Part shown: positions 1 through 10,205 of the stretch, piece by piece
Layout: every line of letters starts with the position of its first letter
Position numbering within the stretch: the stretch's first letter is position 1
Assembly (NCBI GenBank): GCA_015039365.1
Contig: WION01000196.1
Span: forward strand, 39,384 to 103,383
Reading direction: 5' to 3'
DNA: 64,000 nucleotides
Source: Amanita rubescens
Taxonomy: Eukaryota > Basidiomycota > Agaricomycetes > Agaricales > Amanitaceae
Translations under genes and position numbers: made by a program
Notes under the pieces: model-generated
Database searches by the model: none
Told to the model about the DNA's origin: nothing
What the model saw: only the letters and a program-made list of their open reading frames with translations

Positions 1-250
1 TGGGCAGAGAGTATTGACAAATCGAGGACAATGGAGGCTCTCCTAGCGGACGTCGCATATATAATGCGTCTTGGTAACGTACGCTGATATCTTCATATTT
101 CATATCTTTCCTGACGTATTCCACCGCAGTACTTTGTTCGTGAGTCACCTTCATGCTAGGATGACAAACAGATCCATTGCTAATTGTCACCAAGTTGCGG
201 GAAACACACTCTTCGTGAGCTCCTATGTTCCACGCCAAACCTCGATTCTC

Positions 251-1553
251 ATCGCAAGCTAGATATATGACTACCTTTTAATGTTCGACCAAGAGGTTTC
301 ACTTATCTGGGGATCTAAGTGGACTCTCGTCAAAGTTCTTTATCTGCTGTCAAGATATATGCCCTTCGTGGACGTGACGGTCGTTTCTTATCGTAAGCCC
401 AGACTTGATAATCAGTACCATCCCGTTGACTTTTACCTTTGTAGACCAATTTGTTCCACTTTTGACAATTGATCAATGCAAGATTGCTTACAGGATAAAT
501 GGCAGTGAGTCAAAGTCTTGCCGCCGTCTCAGCCTCTGGATAATTCCATATCACGCAAGGCATGTTTGTCATCGGGATGGCAATGAGTGAAGGTAAATTG
601 GACCGCCGTAGGCATACGGATCTCGCACTTATCTTTCAATTCCTTAGCTGTTCTGACTATCCGAACTTGGATCATCTGGAATAAAGACCGCAGGCTGGCA
701 ATCGGTCTTATGATTTTCTTTTTCACCGTTTGGGGAGTGGGTCTCTACATTATGTATCAATTCATCGAATCACTGCAATGTAAGTGAGGAAGCGGAAAAT
801 GGACTGGACCAAACTAACGCCTACAGTTTTTGAACTGCCGTTTCCGGTTATCAACGGTTGCGTATTCCTTGCTGGTAGTCGCATCGTCTCAGTCGACTGG
901 GCATTGCTACTCTTTTATAACACGGGTGAGTGATGGCATTATGACCCTAAAAGGATGGCTGAATTATGAAATCGCGCAGGAAACCTGGCGCTCATGGTCA
1001 TCAGGGCAACATCTCTCTGTGCGTACATTTGTGGCCAACGTCCTCTATACTCATATGTATTAGACTGGTCGGGCGTTGATTCCCATCTTTTCAAGCGCTT
1101 GCATAGGGATGGTACGTTTCCTCTATCCAACAGTCTCCGCTTCTTGATTTAATCGTCTCAGGCGTGTATTACTATGTCTTCCTCTTTCGTGCGTGCCAAA
1201 AGTATGAGTGGATAAGACACCTTCACTGATCTTTGGATTAGTGCTTGCAGTCATCAATGTATCTGTGATATTTTCGTCTCCTGTGAGTCGTCTTGCAGTA
1301 GCGTAGTTTGTGTGCTGAAGATAATTTGATTAGGCGGAGTACGTAGATTTATTATCCAGGTATGTGCCCGGTTTTGGATTGTCAGTTCAATCGTACGATG
1401 CCCGTAAACAGCGTGCTGCGCATGTTGCACTCCAACCTATCAAGTCGTGTTATACTCGACATCCGCAGGCAGGTGGCGAAATCAAATGGAAGGGCGGAGC
1501 TTCCCGTAGTGCACCGTGTACAACTTCCAACGAATCCAACGAATCCTGTATAA
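251..1553 (+). CDS. DUF6533 multi-pass membrane protein, copy A (5' end unresolved)
   Basis: The first clear exon starts after an acceptor near 250 and reads YDYLLMFDQEVSLIW, the hallmark of the basidiomycete DUF6533 family (membrane proteins with about 6-7 helices and no established function). Splicing continues through VLTIRTWIIWNKDRR, then the hydrophobic stretch IGLMIFFFTVWGVGLYIMYQ, then a SRIVSVDWALLLFYNT-like segment, and ends with LSSRVILDIRRQVAKS and a stop at 1551-1553. Donors are seen at 393 (gtaagc), after 540 and near 781. It is a tandem paralogue of the gene at 2335-3887, with the same exon order. The leader exon that the second copy has is not recognisable upstream here, so this copy may start outside the window or be 5' truncated. 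Family is confident; start is not. Confidence 0.62.
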
Positions 1554-2334
1554 AAAATGAAATTGGTTTTCTCTCATTCCAGACCGTCAGCTGACCACAT
1601 CGTGTCCGATGTGTCGTAGGTTGTTCAGATGCCCTTGGATTGTTGATCTTGTTTCATGGAGACAAATATATGGGTGCATATGCCACTTCTGACCATGTGC
1701 CATTCGGTTGCGCCGGAAACGAACTTTACCAGGCGCGAGTTGTTTATAGATGCAGCCGTCAGTGATGCATTCATTTCATCGGTTACGAAGTGGTTAAATT
1801 GGGCATGGTACTTGAAATATCCTGGTTCGAGACCCCGCTCAGATTCTATAAGCGATTGCCCGGATAGATCTTTACTTTTTCAGTATGAGCATACGGCTAG
1901 ATAAAATCTCGGACTCATCGTGCTCGAGAAAGGCAAGCCTTGAGAAGCATTACTGTGGCGCGTGAGCGGAATATAAATAATTTATAAACCTCCCCGAATC
2001 CCCATCTGTCAGGCTGATTTTCACACGCTGGTGACAGTGCCATGTGCCACGAACATCTCAGTTCGTCAAGGTAATCAATTGCTGCTAACATGTCTCCTTC
2101 TTTTCGATCATATGTTTACCGGTACGTACAGCTTTACTACCGGCCTAGATGCGGGCTATTGTAAACTGGACAGGCGGGTGCCTCGAAATGGCGGAGTCTG
2201 CCGCGCCGTTTGGCAGTGAACGGCCTCTGCCACTAGTATATATCCTGACATTCCACATCCACAAAACGTGGTCTTGATGATCATTGAAGCTATATCTTAA
2301 CTCCAGGCAGAGCATCTCCACGCTTTATTCCATA
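1554..2334. other. Intergenic spacer between the two DUF6533 paralogues
   Basis: No gene is supported here. Short open frames lack splice context and family features. A TATA-like stretch (gtatatatcc, near 2236) lies about 100 bp before the ATG at 2335 and is a plausible core promoter for copy B. Confidence 0.4.
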
Positions 2335-3887
2335 ATGAACCAGGACACTCTTCTAGCTGAAATTGCGTCCGTGATGTTTCTAAACAATGTACGCTCAAAT
2401 ATTTTTATGACTTTGGGTCTGTCTTACTTGCGTGGCTACAGTGCTTTACTGGTGAGTATCCCCCGAGTCGAAGAAATAATTAAACTCATTATTTCCCGCT
2501 CAGTTGCCAGCAACTCGTTACTGGTAAACATCCTCAAGAGTTGCCGAATCTGGATTCTCAATGTCATTTCATTGATAGGTTTACGACTACTTGCTGATGT
2601 TGGAAGACGAACTCTCGCTGATCTGGAACGCCAAATGGGCCCTTGTAAAAGTCCTCTATCTATTCTCGAGATATATGCCCTTTGCGGATGTAGTCATTGT
2701 GTCTTATCGTAAGCCTGTGCTGCGCGTTTTTCCATGTCAATCTTTACATTTGATATCGATAGATCAATTTTTCCCGCACTTGACAAATGAACAGTGTAAG
2801 ACCGCATACAGAATTAACGGCAGTGAGTCCGGTCATTCCCCATCATCTCCGAGTATGTCGTTGTTGATAGTCTATTATGAAAGGCATGTTTATTGTTGGT
2901 ATGGGTATGAGTGAAGGCGAGTTAACCCTCGGTCGTGACATGTTCTCCTACTCATCCACCAATATTTCAGCTGTCTTGACACTTCGGACTTGGATCATCT
3001 GGAACAAGGACCGAAGATTAACGATTGGTCTCCCCATTTTCTTTTTTGCTTTGTGGGCAGCAGGACTCTACATCATGTATCAATCCGTCGAATCGCTACA
3101 ATGTAAGGTCGCCTCCATTGGACTCCTCGATCACATCAAATACCTATAACAGTCGTTCAATCGCCGTCGCCGTTCATCAAAGGGTGCCTATACTCTCATG
3201 GCAGTCGCGTTATCTCGATAGATTGGGGTTTGTTGTTGCTGTACAATACTGGTGAGTAGTATCATTGTCCGATTAGATACAAGTAATTCAAATCGCGCAA
3301 ATATTACAGTGAACTTAACACTTATGATCATCCGAGTAACATCTATGTGTTGAGTATGCCCATACTTACCTCGGGTTGGATGCTCATCTAGGCCGAACTA
3401 TTAGATTGGTCGGGTGTCGATTCCCACCTTCTAAAGCGTCTTCATAAGGATGGTACGTCATGCTCACGTCTTATGGGTCGCAATCTATACTCACTCCATA
3501 ACTAATGCAGGTGTATATTATTATGCGTTTCTTTTCCGTGCGTGACCTGTTCTGAGATAGCATATCCTTCTGATGTCGATATTACATCAGTGCTTGCTGC
3601 CATCAATGTATCGTTTATATTGTCGGTTCCTGTGAGTCGTTTTAATGACACATAAGCATCAATCGGAACTGACGCCCTGGTTAGACGGTGTTCGTGAATT
3701 TACTATCTAGGTATAGTTAGCCAATCCGTCTCTACTGCACCTTTGTCTGACACTCACTAATAGTGTCATGCGTATTCTGCATTCGAATCTATCGAGTCGC
3801 GTTATTTTGGACATTCGTAGGCAGGTAGCGAAATCGGCTGGCAGACTAGAGTCTCGTACTCGCTCACGACCAAATTCTTCAGTTTAA
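2335..3887 (+). CDS. DUF6533 multi-pass membrane protein, copy B
   Basis: The leader exon begins MNQDTLLAEIASVMFL, a typical start for this family. The core exon reads VYDYLLMLEDELSLIW followed by AKWALVKVLYLFSRYMPFAD. Spliced exons continue with HQFFPHLTNEQCKTAYRING, VLTLRTWIIWNKDRR, the membrane stretch IGLPIFFFALWAAGLYIMYQ, SRVISIDWGLLLLYNT, and the tail LSSRVILDIRRQVAKSAGR, with TAA at 3885-3887. Introns are about 50 nt. The phase between the leader exon and the YDYLL exon does not close cleanly with the splice sites I chose, so that junction is uncertain. The near-identical architecture and order to copy A show a local tandem duplication. Function is unknown; a membrane or sensory role is only suggested by the hydrophobic profile. 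Confidence 0.68.
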
Positions 3888-4555
3888 TCAAATATGTATA
3901 TATAGTTGCGAATCTTTGACATTGAGCCCATGACACATGACCATACCGGGGATGGGATCTATGGAAGGACACGGTGAATCTAGCCATATGTATCATGATG
4001 AGAGTTGCAAGGGGAAATCGACTAGTGGTGTATTCAAACCATAGATGATGCGCTACCTCTGGTATTCTGGATCGTCCTTGAAGATCTTCTCCAACAGGTC
4101 ACCCAAAGCTCCATTTCCTCTTGCGTCTCGACGGTATATGGAATAAGCAGTGCAACATCTACATCGCAAGGTCCTTGATACACTTATCTCAGCATCATGC
4201 ACACCGTCTTCTGCCGAAATGGACGTGGAGTACGACTGTGCTTACATTGCAAGCTGGCCCCTTGCAGAGAAGAGGTAGGGTGATGGGAATGTCATCGGCG
4301 GATTCGTCCATATACAAGTCTCGTGAGTGCCCGCGAAACTGGGGTGAGTCGTTTTTGTATAAGACCTCGATCATCACCCTAGTTCATAAAATTTAGGTAG
4401 GTAGACTCGGAGCTTTACGTTCCTCGACCAATTCTTTGATTGCACTAGAACGACTTTCGTCGTTTCTTTTATTATTCCTAAACTACGATTGCTATATGCA
4501 TATCAGAACGGACCCATTGCAAACTAGATGTACACTTCTTCTTTCTAGACCGACT
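3888..4555. other. Gap with weak minus-strand coding-like stretches
   Basis: Minus-strand fragments look protein-like (VLYKNDSPQFRGHSRDLYMD at about 4310-4370, and LGDLLEKIFKDDPEYQR ending in a stop near 4054), with a possible donor gtaagcac near 4243. The frames do not join into one model. This may be the 3' UTR of the p47 gene plus a decayed or very short gene. I name no function. Confidence 0.25.
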
Positions 4556-6014
4556 TTAAGCCCAACGTTGAACGACGACACTATTAGCCAACCCTGCCGC
4601 TTCAATAGTTTGCATGTTGTCTTCAAGGATGCGGTTTGGGAACGTCGTTCCGATTGTGTAAGTTCGAGACATGTTTTCAGGGCGTGATCTGATCATGTCA
4701 GGTTTGAAATGATAGCATATATTGAACAAACGTACGCATTGATGAAGTTTCGGATATCCTGAACGGTATGAATCAAATTCATCCTGCAAACCATTCTAGT
4801 TCACGGAATTAGAGAAGGACTCAATTTGAATTGTTTGATGTTTTACCTTGTACCATCAGCGAGGCGAAGCTGTATGCTCGTCATTGGCTTGGTTTGATCA
4901 ACCTCAAAGCGAGTATTGAGGCTCTCGCGTTCTTCTGGCTCTCGCACATTCGAAGAAGAGGAGGCAGGAAAAGAGCCAGGCATAGTAGAAGCCGCACTGG
5001 TGAAGGTTGGAACAGGTGCTCCGAGGCGATGGCCAGCGCCACCGAATGCTTTCTTTTGTGGAGGAACGTAGTCCTCAGTGGTACGTTTCGCGACTCTAAG
5101 CTCTACGGGTTGGCCGGGAAGGACGTTTAAAATTGAAGGAGGTGCTCGGCTACGATATGAGATGAAGTCTTCAAATGAGCAGTTCACTTACCCGGCATTG
5201 ATTTCCGATAGTATATGCGCGTTGGCGGGATCATCATAACGCATAAGCTCGCCGTCTTCAACTGCGAACCCATCTCTCCAGAAAGTGATATGTCGTACGG
5301 CGATTTCTTCTGTTGTTTAAGTAAAGATGAGTGCGGAGGGGGATCCACGTACCTTGTTCAAGGGGTTGTGCACTGGGATCTGGGATGTAGGTGCTAGGTT
5401 CTTCATCACTGCCAAGTCTATGTCCGCCTCCGGTAAAGACATTGGAATGCGACGTAGAGACAGGAGGAGGTCCTGCCCTAGAACAGGGTTAATATAGGAG
5501 CCGAAACAGCGCAGATCACCAACTTACTCAGCAGCTCGGCGCAGTAAATCCCTTACCGTGTCACCGCCAGGAATTGCCCTGTGCCTATCAGGGTTTTCAA
5601 TCGATATGCCACTGAGGTGGAATGAGCACTGCGCAGTATATGTATGAGGTGAAAAATAAGACCTTCTTTCGCCACCAGCAAACCAACTCTCGCCGTGACC
5701 CTCTTCATCTTCATCTTCGTCCTCATCCTCGTCGTTGCCGGCTGGGGCAGATCGAGGTGGACCACCAGACGATGCGGAGTTCATGCTATCAATTGTTGTA
5801 AACCTACTGGTACCTCTTCCACTCGAGCTGGATGGACTGTGCCCAGATGAGGTTTATACAGAGCGCGAGAGATATAGGCTTACGTTGCCCAGTCGCCAAT
5901 GCGACCGACGCGGGGATTCGAAGATGGACGAGCCCAAGTAGATGGAAGAGACTCGACTGCACGTCCATCGAGAGTGCGTCCAGTACCAGAAGGGTTGTCA
6001 TCGTCGTTGGACAT
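4556..6014 (-). CDS. SHP1: p47/Shp1-type Cdc48 cofactor (SEP + UBX domains)
   Basis: Eight exons with seven short introns give about 370 residues starting [20 protein letters not shown]. An acidic linker ([10 protein letters not shown]) precedes ESWFAGGER and SGISIENPD, followed by a SEP domain ([20 protein letters not shown], then [20 protein letters not shown]) and a C-terminal UBX domain ([20 protein letters not shown], then the TFPNRIL turn). UBX binds the N domain of Cdc48/p97 and SEP helps trimerise the cofactor; the family acts in membrane fusion, ERAD and phosphatase regulation. An N-terminal UBA domain, present in yeast Shp1 and mammalian p47, is absent: the protein begins in the linker, as in p37-type relatives. 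It is head to head with the gene at 6216. Family is firm; the lack of UBA depends on the ATG at 6014. Confidence 0.9.
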
Positions 6015-6215
6015 TGGGGAGATTACGCAAGCGATGTTCCCGCGCTACTTCGCTTAAGTTTTAAATAAATAAACTATATAGTATACATTATACTATGTAC
6101 TATAATGCTCGCCCTCGATCGCTCTTCATACGACACCATGACGTCACTCTCACCCGCCATTTAATCACCCGCGTCTAGTTTCAAATTTCTTCATCCTTTC
6201 TTTCTCTCCTTCACC
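6015..6215. promoter_or_regulatory. Shared divergent promoter, p47 / SigF-like gene, with CRE palindrome
   Basis: Two start codons face away across about 200 bp. A perfect CRE/ATF palindrome TGACGTCA lies at 6139-6146, and a pyrimidine-rich stretch (ctttctctccttcacc) abuts the ATG at 6216, as is common at fungal transcription starts. Assignment as a shared promoter is inferred from spacing. Confidence 0.5.
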
Positions 6216-7172
6216 ATGGAGGATCCAGTCAGAGATATCAAAGAAGTCTTCCGTCAGCTTACCGCTACCGCATCTCCCGACGTCCAGAAAGAAGCCGTTT
6301 ACACGTATTATGTACCCAACGCCGGGTTGCACCACCCTCTGAGCTACATAGAACCTGGAATTCTCTCTAGAGAGTCCATTCTTGGGCTATACCAGTAAGT
6401 CCAGAATACCGCCCCTGATGTGCGATTATTGTAAACATGCGATAGGTGGTATCGCGTCCTTTCACCGAACGTCTCTATTGACGTCACAAACATTGGTTAG
6501 TATCTGCATGTATGCGCGACATCGGAGCTCATGAAACCTGTAGTTTACGACCAACGTCACAATGTCCTTCTATTGGACGTCAAACAAACGTTTCACGTCT
6601 TCTTTTTGCCAGTCGTCCCCATGCCTTCACGGTAAGCAGGCAGTCATATGTAGTTTGGCGCTCATTCAACGTTCATTTTAGACTGCTAGTACGGCTGATC
6701 CTTAAGGAAGAAGACGGTCTCCATCGCATCGCTTTTCAGGAAGATTTCTTTCACCCCGACGTGAGTAGTCTGCTGATTCGAGACGTGTCGCAATACTGAT
6801 GTGTATATAAAGGACCTCGCGGCGCTAGTCTTCCCGCCTGCTGCTCCCATTGTTCGATTGACCTTGCGCACTTTTGGCACGGCATCCAATATCTGCGCGA
6901 AGGTGTCTCAAGTCCTGGGATTTTGGCGTCCCCGCACGACAGGCATAGCAGATGAAAGAAACGACAAGAGGAAGTGTAACGAGTCCTCAAACGGTCGGGC
7001 GAAGAATAGTGATGCCCCCCGCTTGGGCCATGAAAGTACCCGAGTACAGGCCAAGAAAAAAGGCGGCGTCAAGAAGAGTAAAGGGCACGAAATCAAGTCA
7101 GCTACCTCGAGCGATAACGTTAACAGTTCCTCGAATCAAGGCGGCGGAGACGAATCCATATCGCAACCTTAA
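6216..7172 (+). CDS. SigF-like NTF2-like domain protein
   Basis: Spliced from about four exons into roughly 270 residues. It starts MEDPVRDIKEVFRQLTATAS and follows the fungal SigF-like NTF2 fold: FAPNA-like YYVPNAGLHHPLSYIEPG, WYRVLSPNVSIDVT, VYDQRHNVLLLDVKQTFHVF, LLVRLILKEEDGLHRIAFQ, and a hydrophobic segment DDLAALVFPPAAPIVRLTLR. The C-terminus is basic and low-complexity (KKKGGVKKSKGHEIKSATSS) with a Ser/Asn/Gly-rich end. The name comes from similarity to the bacterial SigF-associated fold; no biochemical role is established in fungi. The lysine-rich tail after the hydrophobic segment may face the cytosol. The ATG at 6216 matches the conserved MEDPVRDI start. Confidence 0.82.
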
Positions 7173-7845
7173 GGTGGTTAATTTTCTTCAAATCGCAGCT
7201 TGGTTTGTAAAAATATTAATAGACATACATAATTGTGTAGAGACTTCCTTCCCTTGTGTTAATTTACCCGGGGTAATGCATGGCAAGCCAAAGTTACGGT
7301 CGCAATGAGTTGCTAAGAGTATGCGGGTGCCACCTCCATGAAATCCATAAACCAATCACTTCAAGCGCAACGATCGCAACGGCAGGAAAGGATGGCGGAG
7401 CCGCACTTGAGGTTTGCTGGGAGTTGTCAAACCTGTCAAAATGCTCGAGTTACCGATACGTCCAACGTGTTGGCTTGAAGATGCCCAAGCCCGTGTATAA
7501 ATATGTGCTCGAGAAAGGCTTGTCATGGTCGGCGTGTGATGATCGAGATCGAGATCCATGATTTTGACGCGCCACCGCATCTTTCACTTTTCGTTATCCC
7601 AGGGATGTTATATTCAAATACAAGCCCTCGACTCGATTGGAAATATCGAATGGCATTGCACTCGTTGTCGATCGGTGACACTTTTGCCAATGATCGCTTC
7701 AAACTCTTGCACCTCATCCACTATCTGGCTTAGTTGTACGCGACTCTACATCTGGGATTGAAGGTGCTTTGCTGTCGGCAACAGACAAGATACCAGAGCT
7801 CTCACTTAGCCTGAAACTGGCGCGTAAGCGCGTCTCAACTCTGGA
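7173..7845. other. Intergenic region, no supported gene
   Basis: Several short open frames overlap on both strands, but none has splice sites or a recognisable family. A TATA-like TATAAATA near 7496 on the plus strand is not followed by a convincing coding start. Confidence 0.4.
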
Positions 7846-7903
7846 TCAATTGAGCGCCCTTCGAAGGTACACAAGAAGGACGTACAATACAATTACTCGA
7901 CAT

Positions 7904-8161
7904 TCATGCATCGTCGCTTGCCAACGCTTGTGACCAACAGTTGGACCTAGTATCTTCTGGGGAATGTCCTCTTCGTCCGCTCGATGAACCGGGGGATCCA
8001 TTACGTCCATTATCTCCACCTCCAGAGGATCCTCCGGGGGAGCGTCCGCGTCCAGATTGTGAGTATTGGTTGGCGGGACTTTGAAGCTCGGGTGAGTCTG
8101 ATCCGTAGTTGGTTGGAGCAGCAATGACGTAGATGTTGAGCGGCGAAGGGAACAGACGCAC
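7904..8161 (-). CDS. Small Gly/Ser-rich hypothetical protein with a TATA box
   Basis: An 85-residue frame starts MRLFPSPLNIYVIAAPTNYG and then becomes Ser/Gly/Arg-rich (SGRGRSPGGSSGGGDNGRNG). A clean TATAAAA on the coding strand lies near 8204-8212, roughly 45 bp before the ATG, a spacing that fits a core promoter and is the main reason to accept this gene. The first 15 residues are moderately hydrophobic but too short for a confident signal peptide. Composition is that of a disordered protein. It could be an unannotated small protein or a chance frame. Confidence 0.35.
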   Translation of the reverse strand: MRLFPSPLNIYVIAAPTNYGSDSPELQSPANQYSQSGRGRSPGGSSGGGDNGRNGSPGSSSGRRGHSPEDTRSNCWSQALASDDA

Positions 8162-8621
8162 GGTTGAAAAGATCGGCTCTGAGGATTTGTGCTTCGATGA
8201 CCCCTTTTTATACGCGAAATTCGCTTCCTAAGGCTGTGTCACTAAAATTACCCACTCAGAAGGTTATTAATCCATTGGTAGACGCTCATGCGCTGATATG
8301 CCTTCGAGAAGCGCCGTATACGGTTTAAGAGAATGGCGGGCCAAAGCTCCGGTATATCATTGGTGCCTTTGGCAAGGCAATTAATATCTGTGCGAAATTA
8401 TCTCAAAAGCTAGGATATTGATGCCCTCGTGGCATGTCGGACCTTACTGATGACTCCACCGATAGAACGTATGTATTCAATCCGAATACCCTGCAAGTTG
8501 ATACGTATAATAAATAAAATGTACACATCAGTAACCAATCCATAATCATGTATCGTGAATAGCGATTCCGACCGAGACAAAGTTAGAGTCGCGACGAGTT
8601 TCCTAAGGGGTCTGCTGCGCT
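8162..8621. other. Promoter of the small gene, then intergenic sequence
   Basis: TATAAAA near 8204-8212 serves the minus-strand small gene. The remainder to 8621 shows no gene on either strand; an AT-rich patch at 8500-8520 (ataataaataaaat) resembles a 3' processing region. Confidence 0.4.
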
Positions 8622-9896
8622 CTACAGAACCCGGACCATCGAATCATCAAATTGTACTTCAAGAGGACTGATCGCAATGACAGGCAAAGGTGGCGGTAGT
8701 AGTACGTTATCATGATGAGAACCAACAATTTCATGCATGCTGTGCAGAAAGAATGGCGCAGGCTGAAGTGGGCAAGTTTGCTCGTGGAAACCAGGTACTG
8801 AGAAGACCGTGGTTCGACCTGCGCTGCCGTCATCTGAGGCTTCCGTTTGCGCTTCATCCACCTGACAATTCTTCGGATCGAAAACAATAATCGACTCTTC
8901 GTCTATAATCAGACTGGGTACAGGAGGAACCGGATGCGCTGTCCGCCTCCTCGGAGGTGGTTCCTTCTGGCGCTTATCGCCGCGCGAAGTACGTCTTACC
9001 GGTAGGGATACACGCGAGAAAAACCTTGAAAGTCCCTGCGCGGGTGACCGCAAGCTCTTCGATGAGAATGATGTTCGGTCGAATGTGAATTTTGAACCTT
9101 TTGCACTGCGAGGGGCTTTAGGTGTCATGGGCGGTTCGGGGAGTTGAGGGGCTACCGCAACTATGACCTCATCATTCCGCTGAGCGGGAGGCGACGCCAC
9201 CGGTTCATTGGGCACCTCGGAAATAACGCTAAGGACGGCGTGAGGAATGTGTTCTTCCAGCAATGGAGAGGGGCACTGAGGTAAGGGTTTTTCCGTCTCT
9301 GTTGTTACTAGGTTCGGGAGGTTCAGAACGAACGTGCTTTTCGTTGCTGAAGCGGATGCTAATGGAAGAATGAACTTTGAGGTTGGGCTGAACGCGACTG
9401 CGAAACGACGCCTATCGACGCGGAAGTGGTTAGCCGATCGCTTCCCTGTGTCTGGGTCTGGATCTGTATTTCCGTCTGCAAATTTGCCCGTGTCTGGGTT
9501 TGGCTCCTCGTCCCAGGAATCCTGACTGTACACGCTGTCGATGGTGGCTGCGCTGAATGGAGTCTGGGCTGCGCCTAATTTCCGCGCGGAGGGTGGGCCA
9601 GAGGCGGACTTGGGGTTGAGGCACGGCCCACGGGCAAAAAATAACGGCGGAGGCTGGCAAATTAATATCACGATGGGATAGCTATGTGGAATGAGAAAAG
9701 ATAAACGTACCATACCACCGCTTTCGCCAGATTCCTCATCGATCGACGTTGGCGAAGTGGGCAAGAATCCAGAGTCGTACGCACCAAAAGTCCTAAACTT
9801 GAAAGACGGATGTTCGACTAGCGACAAAGATAAGTTCTGTGCGGCGGGGCGGAGTAGCGTCCGTCGCCGAGGAGCGCCTGCGCTCATTAATGTCAT
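8622..9896 (-). CDS. Disordered fungal protein, function unknown
   Basis: The frame starts MTLMSAGAPRRRTLLRPAAQ and stays open to 8622. It is rich in Pro, Ser, Arg and charged residues, with basic PxxP-like patches (RQKEPPPRRRTAHPVPPVPS) and a Ser/Arg block (RTSFSSKSLRSPAQGLSRFF) like phosphorylation targets in cell-cortex or signalling proteins. No folded domain is visible. A 57-nt segment at about 9656-9712 begins gtacgt and ends gccag, is a multiple of three and has no stop, so it looks like an intron that can be retained without breaking the frame; splicing joins ESGGM to PPPLFFARG. Predicted length is 424 residues unspliced or 405 spliced. Confidence 0.6.
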   Translation of the reverse strand: MTLMSAGAPRRRTLLRPAAQNLSLSLVEHPSFKFRTFGAYDSGFLPTSPTSIDEESGESGGMVRLSFLIPHSYPIVILICQPPPLFFARGPCLNPKSASGPPSARKLGAAQTPFSAATIDSVYSQDSWDEEPNPDTGKFADGNTDPDPDTGKRSANHFRVDRRRFAVAFSPTSKFILPLASASATKSTFVLNLPNLVTTETEKPLPQCPSPLLEEHIPHAVLSVISEVPNEPVASPPAQRNDEVIVAVAPQLPEPPMTPKAPRSAKGSKFTFDRTSFSSKSLRSPAQGLSRFFSRVSLPVRRTSRGDKRQKEPPPRRRTAHPVPPVPSLIIDEESIIVFDPKNCQVDEAQTEASDDGSAGRTTVFSVPGFHEQTCPLQPAPFFLHSMHEIVGSHHDNVLLPPPLPVIAISPLEVQFDDSMVRVL

Positions 9897-10205
9897 TACT
9901 CGGAGAACTAATTATGGACGGCGGTGAGTGATGGAAGGGCGACCTGCGCTAGAAATTCCGCACTAGTTTATTACTTTTAAATTTTATATGATTTGGGGTG
10001 TGGCATATCTAAGGGGCCTGATGCCGCTCGATGAAAACATCAAATTTGATAGATGCTAAGCTGACTGATGTTCTTACAGCTGAACCGGCTGTTTCAGACT
10101 CACGCTGTCTTGTTTTCTTCATCTTTATAATGGTACATACTACATGAGTGATACGTACATTTACAAAATGGCCAGTACATCAGTTACGGAGGTTGTCCGC
10201 TCTCT

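Noticed and set aside
1820..1850. tRNA-like T-loop (ggttcgagaccccgc)
   Set aside because: No matching acceptor, D or anticodon arms within tRNA spacing.
7280..7561. Plus-strand 93-codon frame starting MASQSYGRNELLRVC
   Set aside because: No splice support, no family and poor codon pattern; a nearby TATA-like word is not at the right distance.
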